From Davidsoniella eucalypti (lineage: Eukaryota; Ascomycota; Sordariomycetes; Microascales; Ceratocystidaceae), in contig RMBW01000093.1 of assembly GCA_004009845.1 (NCBI GenBank), positions 1-64,000 of the forward strand: a stretch of DNA of 64,000 nt. The letters run 5' to 3'. A program made the position numbers and the translations under genes. Shown in pieces: positions 32,873 to 43,900 of the stretch. Position 1 is the first letter of the stretch. Every line of letters starts with the position of its first letter. The notes beneath the pieces were generated by a model. It made no database searches, was not told the origin of the DNA, and saw only the letters and a program-made list of their open reading frames with translations.

Positions 32873-35695
32873 ATGGCTCCATTATTGCCGATATCGTTCC
32901 GTAGCGCATTCGACTTGCTGCATAGCGCGATGAACCTGCATTCGCGATCACCAACGGCGCCTGGTAGCGACAGCTCCGTCTCATTACCGCTCGTAGCTCG
33001 GTCAACCTTGCTCGGCCAGCGGGATCTTGGCAAGGGCGGCATCGCCGGCGTCAGTCTAGGGAGCATAGTGGGGTTCTCAATTGTATTCTTCGTTGCCTAT
33101 CCATTCGTTGCCAGGACTGTTCGTCTGGGGTGGACCAAATGGCGAAGCAAGTCGAAGCCGTCAGACTCCAGTAGCACGTCCAAAGATGACAATCTAGAAG
33201 CAGCAGAGCATGGGCAAATATCGCCCTCAGACACACGTGATGCATCAAATATCAACCGCGGATCTGGCCCAGAACAGCAAACAGTAGACACCCGGTCCCA
33301 GGAACCATCGAGAAAATCGCGAGACTCGCAGCAGCAGCAAGAGCAAACCCGGTCGCTATCAGGCCAGTCCAACTCTGACCAGCCGACTCCCCCGTCCGCA
33401 GACGACCCGTGCAACACCAACAACAGTACAGCAGAATACATCCCCTCCGACCATGGACTCAGCGCTACATACTACCAGCCAGATGTCAGCTTTGGCCCGA
33501 CATCCGAGGACCTTGACTACGAAAAGAACCAACGAGCTTCTATAGATGCTTCCACCCGACAAAACTCCGTGATCGAAAAACTCCGCCGCTTAACTGGCCG
33601 TCTCACTGGTAGCGGCTCCGATTCCGCGAACACGCTTGGCTCTGGCCCCTTGAGAGGGTTCGGTGGACAGCCGATCGTAGACCGTGGAATTACAGAATCG
33701 CCTGTTCACAGAGGCCCCAAAACTGATTTTGAACAGTTCCAGCAGCAGTCTTACCCTGTCGTGCACAATGAATATAGCGGCTTGCCAGTTGACTTTGTGA
33801 ACCCCATGGCGGTAATGGGGGCCACTAGCGACAACGAACAGGCTTGGAAATACAGCAACCCCCAGATGTTCACGGAAGACCAGGCCAACGAAGCAGCTGT
33901 GGCTGCTCTGATGGACGGCATCAATGCCAACATGTCGGCAGAAGAGCTTGAAGCCATGCTAGGGAATGTGGCGGGCTCTTCACAGAACAATGCTAGCGGC
34001 TTCAACACCACTGCTGGTGCTGGTGCAGCGTACGGTGCCTTGTTCAGCGGCCCCAATAGCGCTGCAGCCGAGGGCTACAGTGGGGCGCCAGCATCGAAAG
34101 CTCCGACCACCACTGCAAACCCCAATATAGGTGCCCTGGCTACTGCTTCTGCTGACTTTGCTGGTGCACAGCCGCAGCAAATCCAAGACCCTGGCTTGGT
34201 TGCCTCTTCTAGATTTGGCGTCCATGGCTCTGTCAACGATCTGTTAGATGCACACCCCCTGTCCGCTAGCGACTTCGCCTCTAGTAACAATCCACAGCCC
34301 TATGACGTTGAGGCCTCTACACTTAGACCGGCATCGTCACAAGCTTTTCTATCTCCTATATCAATGAACGACGCCGCTTTCCAAGATGCGATATCAGAAG
34401 AGCTTTCGAATACCACCACCACCAACATCACCAATTCCTCTTCTCAGCCGCCTCCGCAATTGAATTTCCTTCCTACAAAGTCCTCCAGCATTAATTCATC
34501 TTCTCTGTCTCAGCAACAACCATTACCACAGTCTTTCTCTACTATCACCAATACTACTACCGCCAAGTTGGATCCCTCAAACCTTCAAATTCACCAACAG
34601 CAGCAGCAACAGCCTCAGATTCGCCACGCCGCCCATCTAGAGGTACCCAATCAGTCGCAGCCTCAACAGCATTGGAACAGTCAGCAGCAGGCCTCTGCTT
34701 CTTCCGCCGCTCACTCAAACGCTCTTCTACCCTCGCCTCCCCAGGCACCAGGAGATCAATTCATGGACGCTTCATACCCTCAGTTTTACCCTCAGTCCCA
34801 GATATCTCTGGGACCTGCTGCTTCTTCCTACGCACCTTACATGAACACCAACAACGACATGCGCACAAACCAGATGATGTTCCAGCAGCCTCGGATGATC
34901 CAGTACCAGTCCGGTCACCCCATGATGGTCCCTGATATCAGCAGCATTCCTCTCAACACTATGGGCAACGACTTCACTGTTGGCGACTATCTGTCCCAGC
35001 AATCTCAGCCGCTCCAGCAGCAACTGCCTTACAATGGCGCACACTACGATCTAAGCAACAGCGACTACAATGAGATCTCAGATATGTCTACGCCGTACCA
35101 CTTCAACTCGCCGCCGGGACACTCGATCGTGAACACTCCCGAAACCCGCATCTCCGCGACTCCATCGCCCAAGATGCTCCTTGCTCACGACATGACCTCG
35201 CCATACACTCCTATGATGCAAAATCTCTCGTCACCCATGGCGCAAACTGGCTTGAGATGCGACGAGTGTGGTCGTTATTTCGAACAAGCCCACAAGCTCA
35301 AGTATGTCTTACTATTTCTAGTGCATTGCCTATCTGCCTCTCCCCCTCCCCACTCACTAAAACTGGAGTAAGTCCTAGATATCATATGCTAACAGTCACA
35401 TTTCTATAGCCACCACAAGCGTTACCACGAGCGACCCCACGGGTGCACGCACAAGGACTGCGACAAGCGTTTCGGCACCAAGACTCACCTAGAGCGTCAT
35501 ATCAACGACAAGCACAAGCAGACACGCAAGTATCACTGCATCGAGCCCGGCTGCACTTACTCACGCGCTGGTGGCAAGGCTTTCCCCCGCAAGGATAACT
35601 GGCGCCGTCATATGACCAACATTCACGGTTGCAACCCTGGAGCTCCTATCCAGGCTGACGTCATTGACGAGAGCATGATGAACAACAATGCCTAA
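32873..35695 (+). CDS. C2H2 zinc-finger protein with N-terminal transmembrane segment, two exons
   Basis: Probable DNA-binding regulator. Exons are 32873-35301 and 35410-35695, with the intron (GTATGT...CTATAG) falling inside the first zinc finger; the product is 904 aa. The C-terminus carries three C2H2 units from residue 796: CDECGRYFEQAHKLNHHKRYH, split here as CDECGRYFEQAHKL then NHHKRYH; GCTHKDCDKRF...HLERHINDKH; and HCIEPGCTYSRAGGKAFPRK...WRRHMTNIH. The middle (about 95-790) is Ser/Gln/Asn-rich low complexity, as in many fungal activators. Unusually, residues 56-79 (IAGVSLGSIVGFSIVFFVAYPFVA, given here in two parts: IAGVSLGSIVGF and SIVFFVAYPFVA) form a strong hydrophobic helix, followed by a basic stretch RTVRLGWTKWRSKSK. 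This predicts a single membrane anchor with the zinc fingers in the cytosol until release. The ATG at 32873 is the first in frame. No family member of known function was recognised. Confidence 0.88.
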
Positions 35696-37089
35696 GAGGC
35701 TTACCTAGAATCAACTGTTGACAGTCGATTCTCTCCCTCTCTCTCTCTCTTTTGTCATAAATTCCTTTGCGGACGGATGGCCCCCCTTCGCTCTTTACGT
35801 GTGGTATCTCTTTCGTTTCCCCATGATCTGCTTGATGCACATGGTGACTTCTTTTGCTATGGCTTGGCTTGATGCTGGCCCTGATGAATGAGCTTGGTCT
35901 CGAACACTTTACGCCCTTTCTTTAGCTAACTCTCGTTCGTTCTTTGACACTGTCTATGATCTGCTATTTTGCAGTTGTTCTCTTGCTTTTTTTTTCTTTC
36001 TGTTTTTCTTCCCTTGTTTTGCAACCAACTTACGTCTTTTTCTTTTTCATTGCTTCGTTTATTGATGGGATATATTATGTTGGGCGTTGGGATATTTTGC
36101 TTTGCTATGAAAAAAACCCGGTTTGTTTTTGTGTTGCTTTTCGAAATCTCTCCCTCAGCCCCCAGTCTCTGTCATTTTTCTTTTTCTTTTTTTCAGCTTT
36201 TACATTCAAATTCGCTACTGATGATATGAGTTTATGACCTTACATCTGCAAACACTAAAAGCTGGAACTTTTACACTCGTTTTGACTTATCACGCCTTCC
36301 TTCATATATCATATCTACATCTTACTATATCATGTTTGGAATGCTTTATTGGACGCGCGGGCTGCAATCATAAAAACAATCCCAAATCATTATCACATCA
36401 GCGATGTTGTCATTTCTTTTAGTTTTTGTCTGTTGCTCTGTTTAACATCTTAGCATATCTGTTTCTTCTTATATATTGTACTAGTTCATGACTAGTATCT
36501 GTCTAATAGCCATGATTTAGTCGAATACTTGCATCAGCTCATAAAAAATACATAAAATCGTATACACTTTCTAAAACAGTGGTTTTTTTCTCTATAGTGT
36601 AATTGAATGATCAAATATGAAATTTATGACTAATTTGCTTATTGTATAAGTCAGAGTGAAGTCTGGCTAGTCCAAGGTACGAAAGCGTTCCATGTATGTA
36701 TCTAGTTGATTCTATCAGTCTGACAGCTGTCATGCTCTTCCTGTCAGCTGACAGCCTGCCCCCCCCACCCCAGTATGCTCTAAGGGCTCTAGAAGCTGTT
36801 AGAGTACGCGGTTTAACCTGCGGTTTAACTAGCTGCCAAGCCCAAGCTTCTAGAGATCGGCATGTGACTAGTTTCGAGTCATACAAAATCCTTGTTTAGA
36901 CATTCTCGGCTTCTCCAACAACTAACTACATCAACTAGTATACAACTACATCCGACCCCATCCCAAACCCGCACAACCGGAACCCGCAAGACTAGATCAT
37001 TCCTCCCAATCTCTACCAACCCTTTCTCTCTCGAAGAATCGCCGTTCTCCTAGATAAGCAATCGTGTGATACATCATCTACTTGCCAAC
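35696..37089. other. Intergenic: C2H2 gene to UBC7
   Basis: Starts with a CT-repeat-rich 3' UTR (35730-35755) and T-rich sequence to about 36200. The UBC7 promoter side contains two 12-bp perfect palindromes (36721-36753), listed separately, and a C-run at about 36760. No gene recognised. Confidence 0.6.
36721..36753. promoter_or_regulatory. Paired 12-bp palindromes with CAGCTG core, upstream of UBC7
   Basis: TGACAGCTGTCA (36721-36732) and TGTCAGCTGACA (36742-36753) are each perfect palindromes, with centres 21 bp apart (about two helical turns). They lie about 340-370 bp upstream of the UBC7 start codon. TGACAGCTGTCA equals the dimeric in vitro binding motif of TALE homeodomain proteins (MEIS/TGIF/PKNOX type), and TGACA is the TALE half-site. 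CAGCTG is also an E-box for bHLH proteins. Binding here is an inference. Confidence 0.45.
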
Positions 37090-37693
37090 ATGTCTTCAAC
37101 TGCCCAGCGCCGTTTATTGCAAGAGTATCGTGCTTTAACGAACAACCCGCCCGACGGTATCACGGCCGGGCCAATCGACGAGGATGATTTATTGGTTTGG
37201 GAGGCGTTGATCCAAGGGCCAGAAGGGACTCCGTACGAAGGCGGCGTGTTCCCCGCAGAGCTCAAGTTCCCCAAAGACTACCCGTTGTCGCCACCAACGA
37301 TGAAGTTTCTCGGTGAAATCTGGCATCCCAACGGTATGTTTTCCCGCTTCCCCGGTATTCCTTTCTGATGATTATACCGTTGACAGGCGGGGGGCCATGT
37401 ACTAACCCTTTTTTTTTTTTCTATCTTGTGCTACTTTAGTCTATAGTTCTGGCCTTGTCTGTATCTCTATTCTGCATGCGCCTGGCGATGATCCGAATCA
37501 CTACGAACATGCTTCTGAGCGTTGGTCTCCCATCCAGAGTGTCGAGAAGATCCTCATTTCTGTCATGAGTATGCTAGCCGAACCAAACGACGAATCGCCC
37601 GCCAATGTCGAGGCCGCTAAAATGTGGCGTGAAAACCGCGAACTATACGAGCAAAAGGTCCGCGATGGTGTTCGTCGTATGCTCGGTCTGTAA
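37090..37693 (+). CDS. UBC7: Ubiquitin-conjugating enzyme E2, Ubc7 type (ERAD), two exons
   Basis: E2 enzyme that transfers ubiquitin to misfolded ER proteins with Hrd1- or Doa10-type ligases; in yeast it is held at the ER by Cue1. Exons are 37090-37333 and 37440-37693, with a 106-bp intron (GTATGT...TTTAG). The product is 165 aa, exactly the length of yeast Ubc7. The E2 core is intact: PTMKFLGEIWHPN (HPN at 79-81) and catalytic Cys89 in GLVCISILH, the same residue number as in yeast. The acidic insertion loop after the active site that marks the Ubc7/Cdc34 group is present (HAPGDDPNHYEHASERWSP), as is the conserved SVEKILISVMSMLAEPNDES. The gene converges on SWA2, with stop codons 329 bp apart. 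Confidence 0.97.
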
Positions 37694-38022
37694 AAACAAC
37701 ACCATCTTGATAGTGCCATCACCACACAGCATCGTCTTATAGCTGTCATTGCTTATATGGGTTTTGGAGTCGGCGTTTATTTTTTATTTTTTATTTTTCG
37801 TTTTCATTCACGTTATATATTTTCGAGGCAACGTTCCGCATTTATATATCATATTGCGCACCGTGTTGATATCTGTTCTTTTTCTGTTGTTGGTTGAGGG
37901 TATAATCATAATTTGAATTATCAATTCTTCCGCTACTTATACTTTGTGTCCTTCATATAGGGTGATTCCCTTTCCCCATGTCCCCTCTATCTGTATGTTA
38001 CCAAACTGGGTAATTCTGAGCT
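37694..38022. other. Short convergent intergenic region, UBC7 / SWA2
   Basis: 329 bp of T-rich sequence with TTTTTATTTTTTATTTTTT at about 37778, holding both 3' UTRs. Nothing else seen. Confidence 0.65.
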
Positions 38023-40974
38023 CTATAACCCGTTTTCAGCCTTGAATTTGTCCCAGCTTTCGTTTAGCGTCGCAAATATCGTAGCGGCAATCAAGCGCAC
38101 TTCAGTGCTAGCGTCTTGGGGGATCTATCGATATTGGTTAGCAAAATGTTGAATTGCGAGTTGTAGTATTTGCTTTGGGAAACTCACCTTGTCAGGATGG
38201 GTCTTTGCGATAGCTCTCATATAGGCAATCTTGACCTTGTTAGCCATGACTAGTTCATGAAGGCCAACCTTCTTCCAGCCACTGTTTTCCCATAGAACAT
38301 TATCTAGTGTGCCCAGAAGTGCACGGAGATTGTCTCTCTTGCCATCTCTCCATGCGCCAATTCTGGCATCTATCTTCTCGGACAGGGCAAACTTCTCGTC
38401 ATCTTCCTTAGCAGCAGCTTCATTGGCCTTGCGCAAGCGCTCAACGGCTTCTGAGTTGCCACCATTACTTAAGGCGCTTTTCACTGGGGTGGAGCGGGGC
38501 TTAGGTCTAGCAGCAGCAGCAGGGCGAGGAGCAGGCTTGGGTACTAGGGCCTTCTGACATCTCTGTCGTCCAGCAGTTGCTGTGGCGCCTCCAGTGCCAG
38601 CTTCGACGCACATCTGCCAAACCTCGCCGGCATCTGCCCAGCGCTCCATTTGCTCCAGAGCTTCAGCTTTGCGTGACAGTGCTTTGCCATATAAGTCTTT
38701 CAACTCACGCTTCTCTTCCGATCCGCTCTCGGTTACGACCATGACTATCTCGTCCTGACCACGACCAGGCCCAATGATCTTGAGCGCATCGTCAGCATCG
38801 GTGATAGCATTCTTGGGCTCGCCATTTTTAAGGCTAGTTAGTGCCCGGTTGGTCAGAAGTACTATCGTAAGAGGGTGGGTCTGAGGCAAGGCTGATAATG
38901 ATGAAGAGTATGAAGCATGCGCAGAAGCATAGTCACCACGCTTGAAGTGTGAAGTTCCCTGTAATCTGTGTTGTGTCGACGTTTGCAATGCAGAAGGTGA
39001 GATAGAGGGTATCTGGCGCGCGGGTCTTGGTGTATGTTTCGGTGATGGCGCGGCTTGTTTGGGCGCAGGGCGTTGAGGTAGTGACTTTTGTTGTTGTGGT
39101 GGCGGTCTCGAGACTGGCATAGAACCACCCCCAAGTAAATCCCCTTCCATAGAAGATGTTGGCTTCGGTACTTCAGCCGGCGGCTGGGGAGTGCGGCCAC
39201 GTCTCTTGTTAGGACTAACATAGCCACCCAGATCATCATCCTCCTTTGCCAGTCTAGAAGTTCTTGTTTGAGGTTCAAGACGGCCCGCTTGCATCGGTGC
39301 TTGCTGTTGTTGTTGCTGCCACCTAGCGTTTCCTCCAGATGGGTTCACGGGTGATCTTTCTCTCGACATGGGATCAGCTCTTCGGCTTGAGCTCGGGCCT
39401 CTAGCGTCTGGTCTATCATTGGACTCCAACATCATGGCTTCATTGGTTGCAACGCCGCGACTAGGTTTGTCAGCATGCATCTGAGCATCACGCATCCACT
39501 TCGGCTGACTAGGATCGCCACCGCCGCCACCGCCATTACTGGCTTCGTGGTTAAATTCAGACATGGCTTTCTGTACATTCTTCTTTCCGGTCTTCCAAAG
39601 AGAGTTTGCCGTCTTGAATAGCTGGCCTGATACGGCAGCCATGGTCTTAGAGATATCTTCACCACCTGCGCCACCCATCCAGGCAGCACTTCCGTCGCCC
39701 GGGTTGCTGCTTCCATGTTCTTGATGACGACGTTGTGGCTGGCTTGGCATCTGGCTTTGGCCAGACTTTCCTTGTGATTTCTCTTTCGCCTTGCGATGAG
39801 CTTCGTCGAGTAGCCAATTGGCAACGGCTTGTACATTGACTCCGGCTCCACTCTCAGTCAATCCTCTCCGCGCATCTTGTTCCGCAAAACCATAAGCCAT
39901 GAGCTGATCAAGCGCCTTATCAAAGGCCGGATTACCTGTTCTCTGAGGCTTAGCTTCCGGCTCTTCATCCGATGATGAATCGGAGTCTTCAATAGCCTTT
40001 CCAGGCTCGGCGCGGCGTTTAGCAGCCGGCCGCTTATTCCTAGCATGCGCTTGCTCCTCTGCAAGTCTCTTGGCTTCTTGTTCCCGGCGCACTTCCTCGA
40101 CAGGTCTAGCTAGATCACCAAGGAAGTCGAGATCATCGGCATCGTTCGTCGCGGCTTGGGTCGGGGCTGGCGGTTTAGAGGTGAAGCTCTCGAGGCCAAA
40201 TGGGTCATCGTCTTTGAGCGAGCTAATGGGCGCACCGGTGGTTGTAGTCGTGGCTAGCCAGTTGGTAGGATTCGAGAGATCGAGGCCGGCTTTCTTGTTT
40301 ACTGGAGTGCCGGCAGGTGGGGGGTAATGGCTTGCATTGTCAACCTGTGTATCAGCCCGGAAAGCAGCAAACAAAGAGTCGTCATCATTGGAGCTAGCCT
40401 TGCTCATAGGTGTAGATGACTTCGCGATGGCTGCACCTGCAACCTTATTAGCACTAGGCGGCGGCGCAAATGGCGACGAGAAGCTACTTGCTGACACTGC
40501 GCCGGAGCCAGGGTTAGAAAATCCCGACATAGACAGAGGTGTTCCACGGGCTGCGCCAAGTTGATCAAAGTTGAACTGTGATGCCGCCAGTTTGCGCTTC
40601 TCCTCCTCCTTGCGCCGCTTTTCGGCCTCAAGCAGTTCTTGCTGTTCACGCAAAGATAGCTTCGCATTGGACGAATTTGGGGCTGAAGGGAGCTTAGCCA
40701 TGTTCATTAAATTGCTGAAGCTATCCCCACCCGTGCTAGTAGCGGGTTTCGAGGTGGGAGCAGATGGTTTGAGGACATTGCTGCCACCATTGTTATTGTT
40801 TGGGTTCGAATAAGATGATGGCGTGCTACTGCCTGAGCCCATCGGCGACGGTGATGCGCGGAACGAGCCGTAGGCGGCATTTTTATTCGAGAGATTCATA
40901 CCGCCTAGGTTTGACGCAGGTTTGGTGCCCCGGCTTGGTGTTGCTGACCAGGTCAGCCCAGAGAGATCGTCCAT
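38023..40974 (-). CDS. SWA2: Swa2/auxilin-like clathrin uncoating co-chaperone, two exons
   Basis: Recruits Hsc70 to clathrin-coated vesicles for uncoating. Minus-strand exons are 40974-38188 and 38124-38023, with a 63-bp intron (GTGAGT...CGATAG) directly after HPDK; the product is 962 aa. Domains in order: a low-complexity N-terminus with a coiled coil (REQQELLEAEKRRKEEEKRK, about 109-128) and a DPF adaptor-binding motif in DDPFGLESF (about 256); a UBA domain (about 347-393, NPAFDKALDQLMAYGF...ANWLLDE); TPR repeats (about 665-800); and a C-terminal J domain (about 885-962). The J domain has its HPD tripeptide at 926-928 and the auxilin-specific ending ATIFATLNESWDKFKAENGL. The UBA-TPR-J order is that of yeast Swa2. 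Without the short second exon the J domain would be cut, so the splice is needed. Confidence 0.95.
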
Positions 40975-43900
40975 CGTGATGGGTCAGAATGTAGTAGAAG
41001 CGATTTAGTAGGGAGATGTTGTTTAGTGTAGTCTTCGCATTATAGTGGTCTTGGATATTTTGGCAGTGTTTTGAAGATGAATCTATAACGGCAAGTTTGC
41101 AATTGTTTATCACTTCAATGTCTACAGCTAAGCTAAAGGAGGCCAGATCAGTGGCGTCACAGCTTCACTTCTGAAGCAAGCACCGAGTTACGACAGCTAT
41201 CGGTGCAAGTGGCAGTCTATGCTGGCAGCTGTTCTATATACGCTATGCCAGCTGCCAGGCCTACTACCCACCTTCATATTAACCCTTACAGCGGATTTTT
41301 TCTCTGGTGATATATTTGTGCCGCGCCCCATAATATTTACGATTCGATTAGTGATTCGTCTAATAGACAGTTCAATCGATGGAAGCAGTTAGAGAATGAA
41401 TATATAAATATATAATATGAAGCCATCTATAGCGTGTCAATACGAAGTTAAAAGAACATAGTTACCTCTTCTTGTGAACTTTGCAACTGAAACATTCACT
41501 AACAACCACTTAGTGGCTTGTTGGGCTTCCGCCTTTTTCTTTATGTAGCGTAGCAGAACCGCCGCCGGCAACTTAATACTCAGATATATCTCTGACAACA
41601 CATTAAACGACGCTTTTGATAGTAAAAGGTGGAAAGTAAAATGACGAGGAAGTATAGCTGACGCATAGAAGTGTCGGGCGATTGACAAGCGATGCTCTGT
41701 AATGGATCATACAATGGATCTAACTTGTTCGATACTTGGCCATCCTCTAACGCTAGATAGTTATACGTATTGGTATACATCTGTACATGTAGTAATGAAC
41801 ATGGAAACCTTTGTTCTTGCCATTTCATGTAACAGGGGCTAAGTGAAGTCCTTCGGAAAGAGGAGCACAAATAAGAAGCATAAGCTAATTCTTCATGAGG
41901 CTTTCTACCCATCCTAGGTTAGAGCCCCAGTAAACACACAGCAAGATTGTTGATGTCTGTATAGATTAGGATTGGCCACATGAGGAGAAAACAGTAGATA
42001 TCCGAGCAAGGGAGGAACACAACCCATGCTATATCCCCGACCTTGTTTGGTTTCCAGGCGCGGGGCTCAAATATTGCATTGCTTGACAATTCGAGACAGA
42101 TAGGCGGCTAAGGGTTCTTTCTATGCTTGCGTATTTCATTGTCGTATTAGCGTCAACATGACTGTACGTGATAGACTATACCTACAGCCTCTCGGATCTT
42201 GTGATATGCAAGAGAGAGAGAAAGGAGCTTGCTGCGAAATGCCAAGTTGAAGCTCAGAATGTATATGTAAGATAGTTTATGGCCTATGAAATATACATGA
42301 TTACGCATGGCAGCAAATTCCCGATAAAAGTTGCGCGTAGAAAAGAAAGATCTGTAAAGAACCAGTGCGCTTGGATTTTACAATGAGTGATTGTTTGTTC
42401 TCCCGTAACTTAACTAGTAGTTGCGCTAAGCTCGCTGATACTACTAACAGGATAGCGTAGCGTGGTAAAATCATAAAGTAATATTAACAAGACCGAAGCC
42501 TGCAGATGCAGGAACGCCGTAGGATTAGCTGACACTACTTTACTATGTCGTATCACTAGACAACAGTAACAACCTGGAACTGAAAACAAGACACTAACGA
42601 GCTGACATGAAGAAAACTTTGGTCGATAGTTGTGTTCACGATTGGTGTCTGATCATGAGAAATCATGTGAAACGTAAACACTGTTTTGAGAAGAGTAGAA
42701 AAAGAGTGAGTGAATATGAGTAGTTATTGGATGCTCACATGAAAAGTTTCAATGTGTAATATACGTGCAATAAAACATCTGACGTCAAGCCTTTGACTTA
42801 AGCTTCAGAGGCCCAATGAAATGACTTGGCTATAGTTTGGTCTTCACGTGAGATGGTGATTGGCGTAATTGTATATCTAAGGCTTTAAGCTGATTCAAAG
42901 TACAGGTATCACACATGATCTTCAGGTACACTTTTACTCAAAAGCTTACTTTTGTACGTCTGATAGGCGATCGTGGCAGCCAATTGCATACCTGAGACTC
43001 AATCAGTCTGAACAAGTTAATGCAGAGTAGTTTACTCACGTGTGATACTTTCATGGTATCAAGTTTATGAACCCAATTGAGGACGATAGAGAAACAGGGG
43101 AGCAATAAAACCTGCCAGGAAACATGAACATAACAGGATTTGAAGATGCCGGTGGATGGAACACTAGATGAAGACTAAACAGGAGAAAGGAGACATATGA
43201 AACTTACTAAGAACGAATAACAGCTAGGGTTATGTTGGTGAGAAAAGATTGTATGCCAGGATATCGTTGATTAAGCAAACGATGGGAAAAGAGTGTATCA
43301 AGAAGACGAAGTCTGATTACTTACAGATATACTAGAGAGAAGGAAGCGCATCAAATGTCAAACATACTTAGACCGTAACCGGTAATGTCAAATGGACGAT
43401 GTATGTCTTGCAGCACCAGCTTCGTCTAGCCTTGATTTTGAGAGCCAATAACACTCATGATTCACGGTACCCCAATACAGTAGTTAGATTGAGTGCATGT
43501 ATATCAAAGGGAAAAGATCAACTGGAAGCTATTTCTTGACGTTCATATAGACTATAGTAGTATATAGTAACATATACATATATTACTGTGCTTCAGAATG
43601 GAATCAAGCCACGATATAAGTCAAAGCAAAAGAGAAAATTGGCGCAGTCTCTAGGTCGTGCAGAGATATTGGTTAGTACCACTGAAAACGCATGCCTATT
43701 ACCACCAAATGCAAGCAGTGGCAAGCAACTCTTAGTAGTGGCAAGGTACAGCGTTACATATAGGAAATACAGTGGTTTGGCCTATAGAAATGTAACGGGA
43801 TGAGATTTCCTTGTTCCTTGAAGCTGTCTCCCTTGAGATTATTTCGTTTTCTCATACAAGATGTCTTGGCCTAGGATTAAATTATACAGTATACAGTAGT

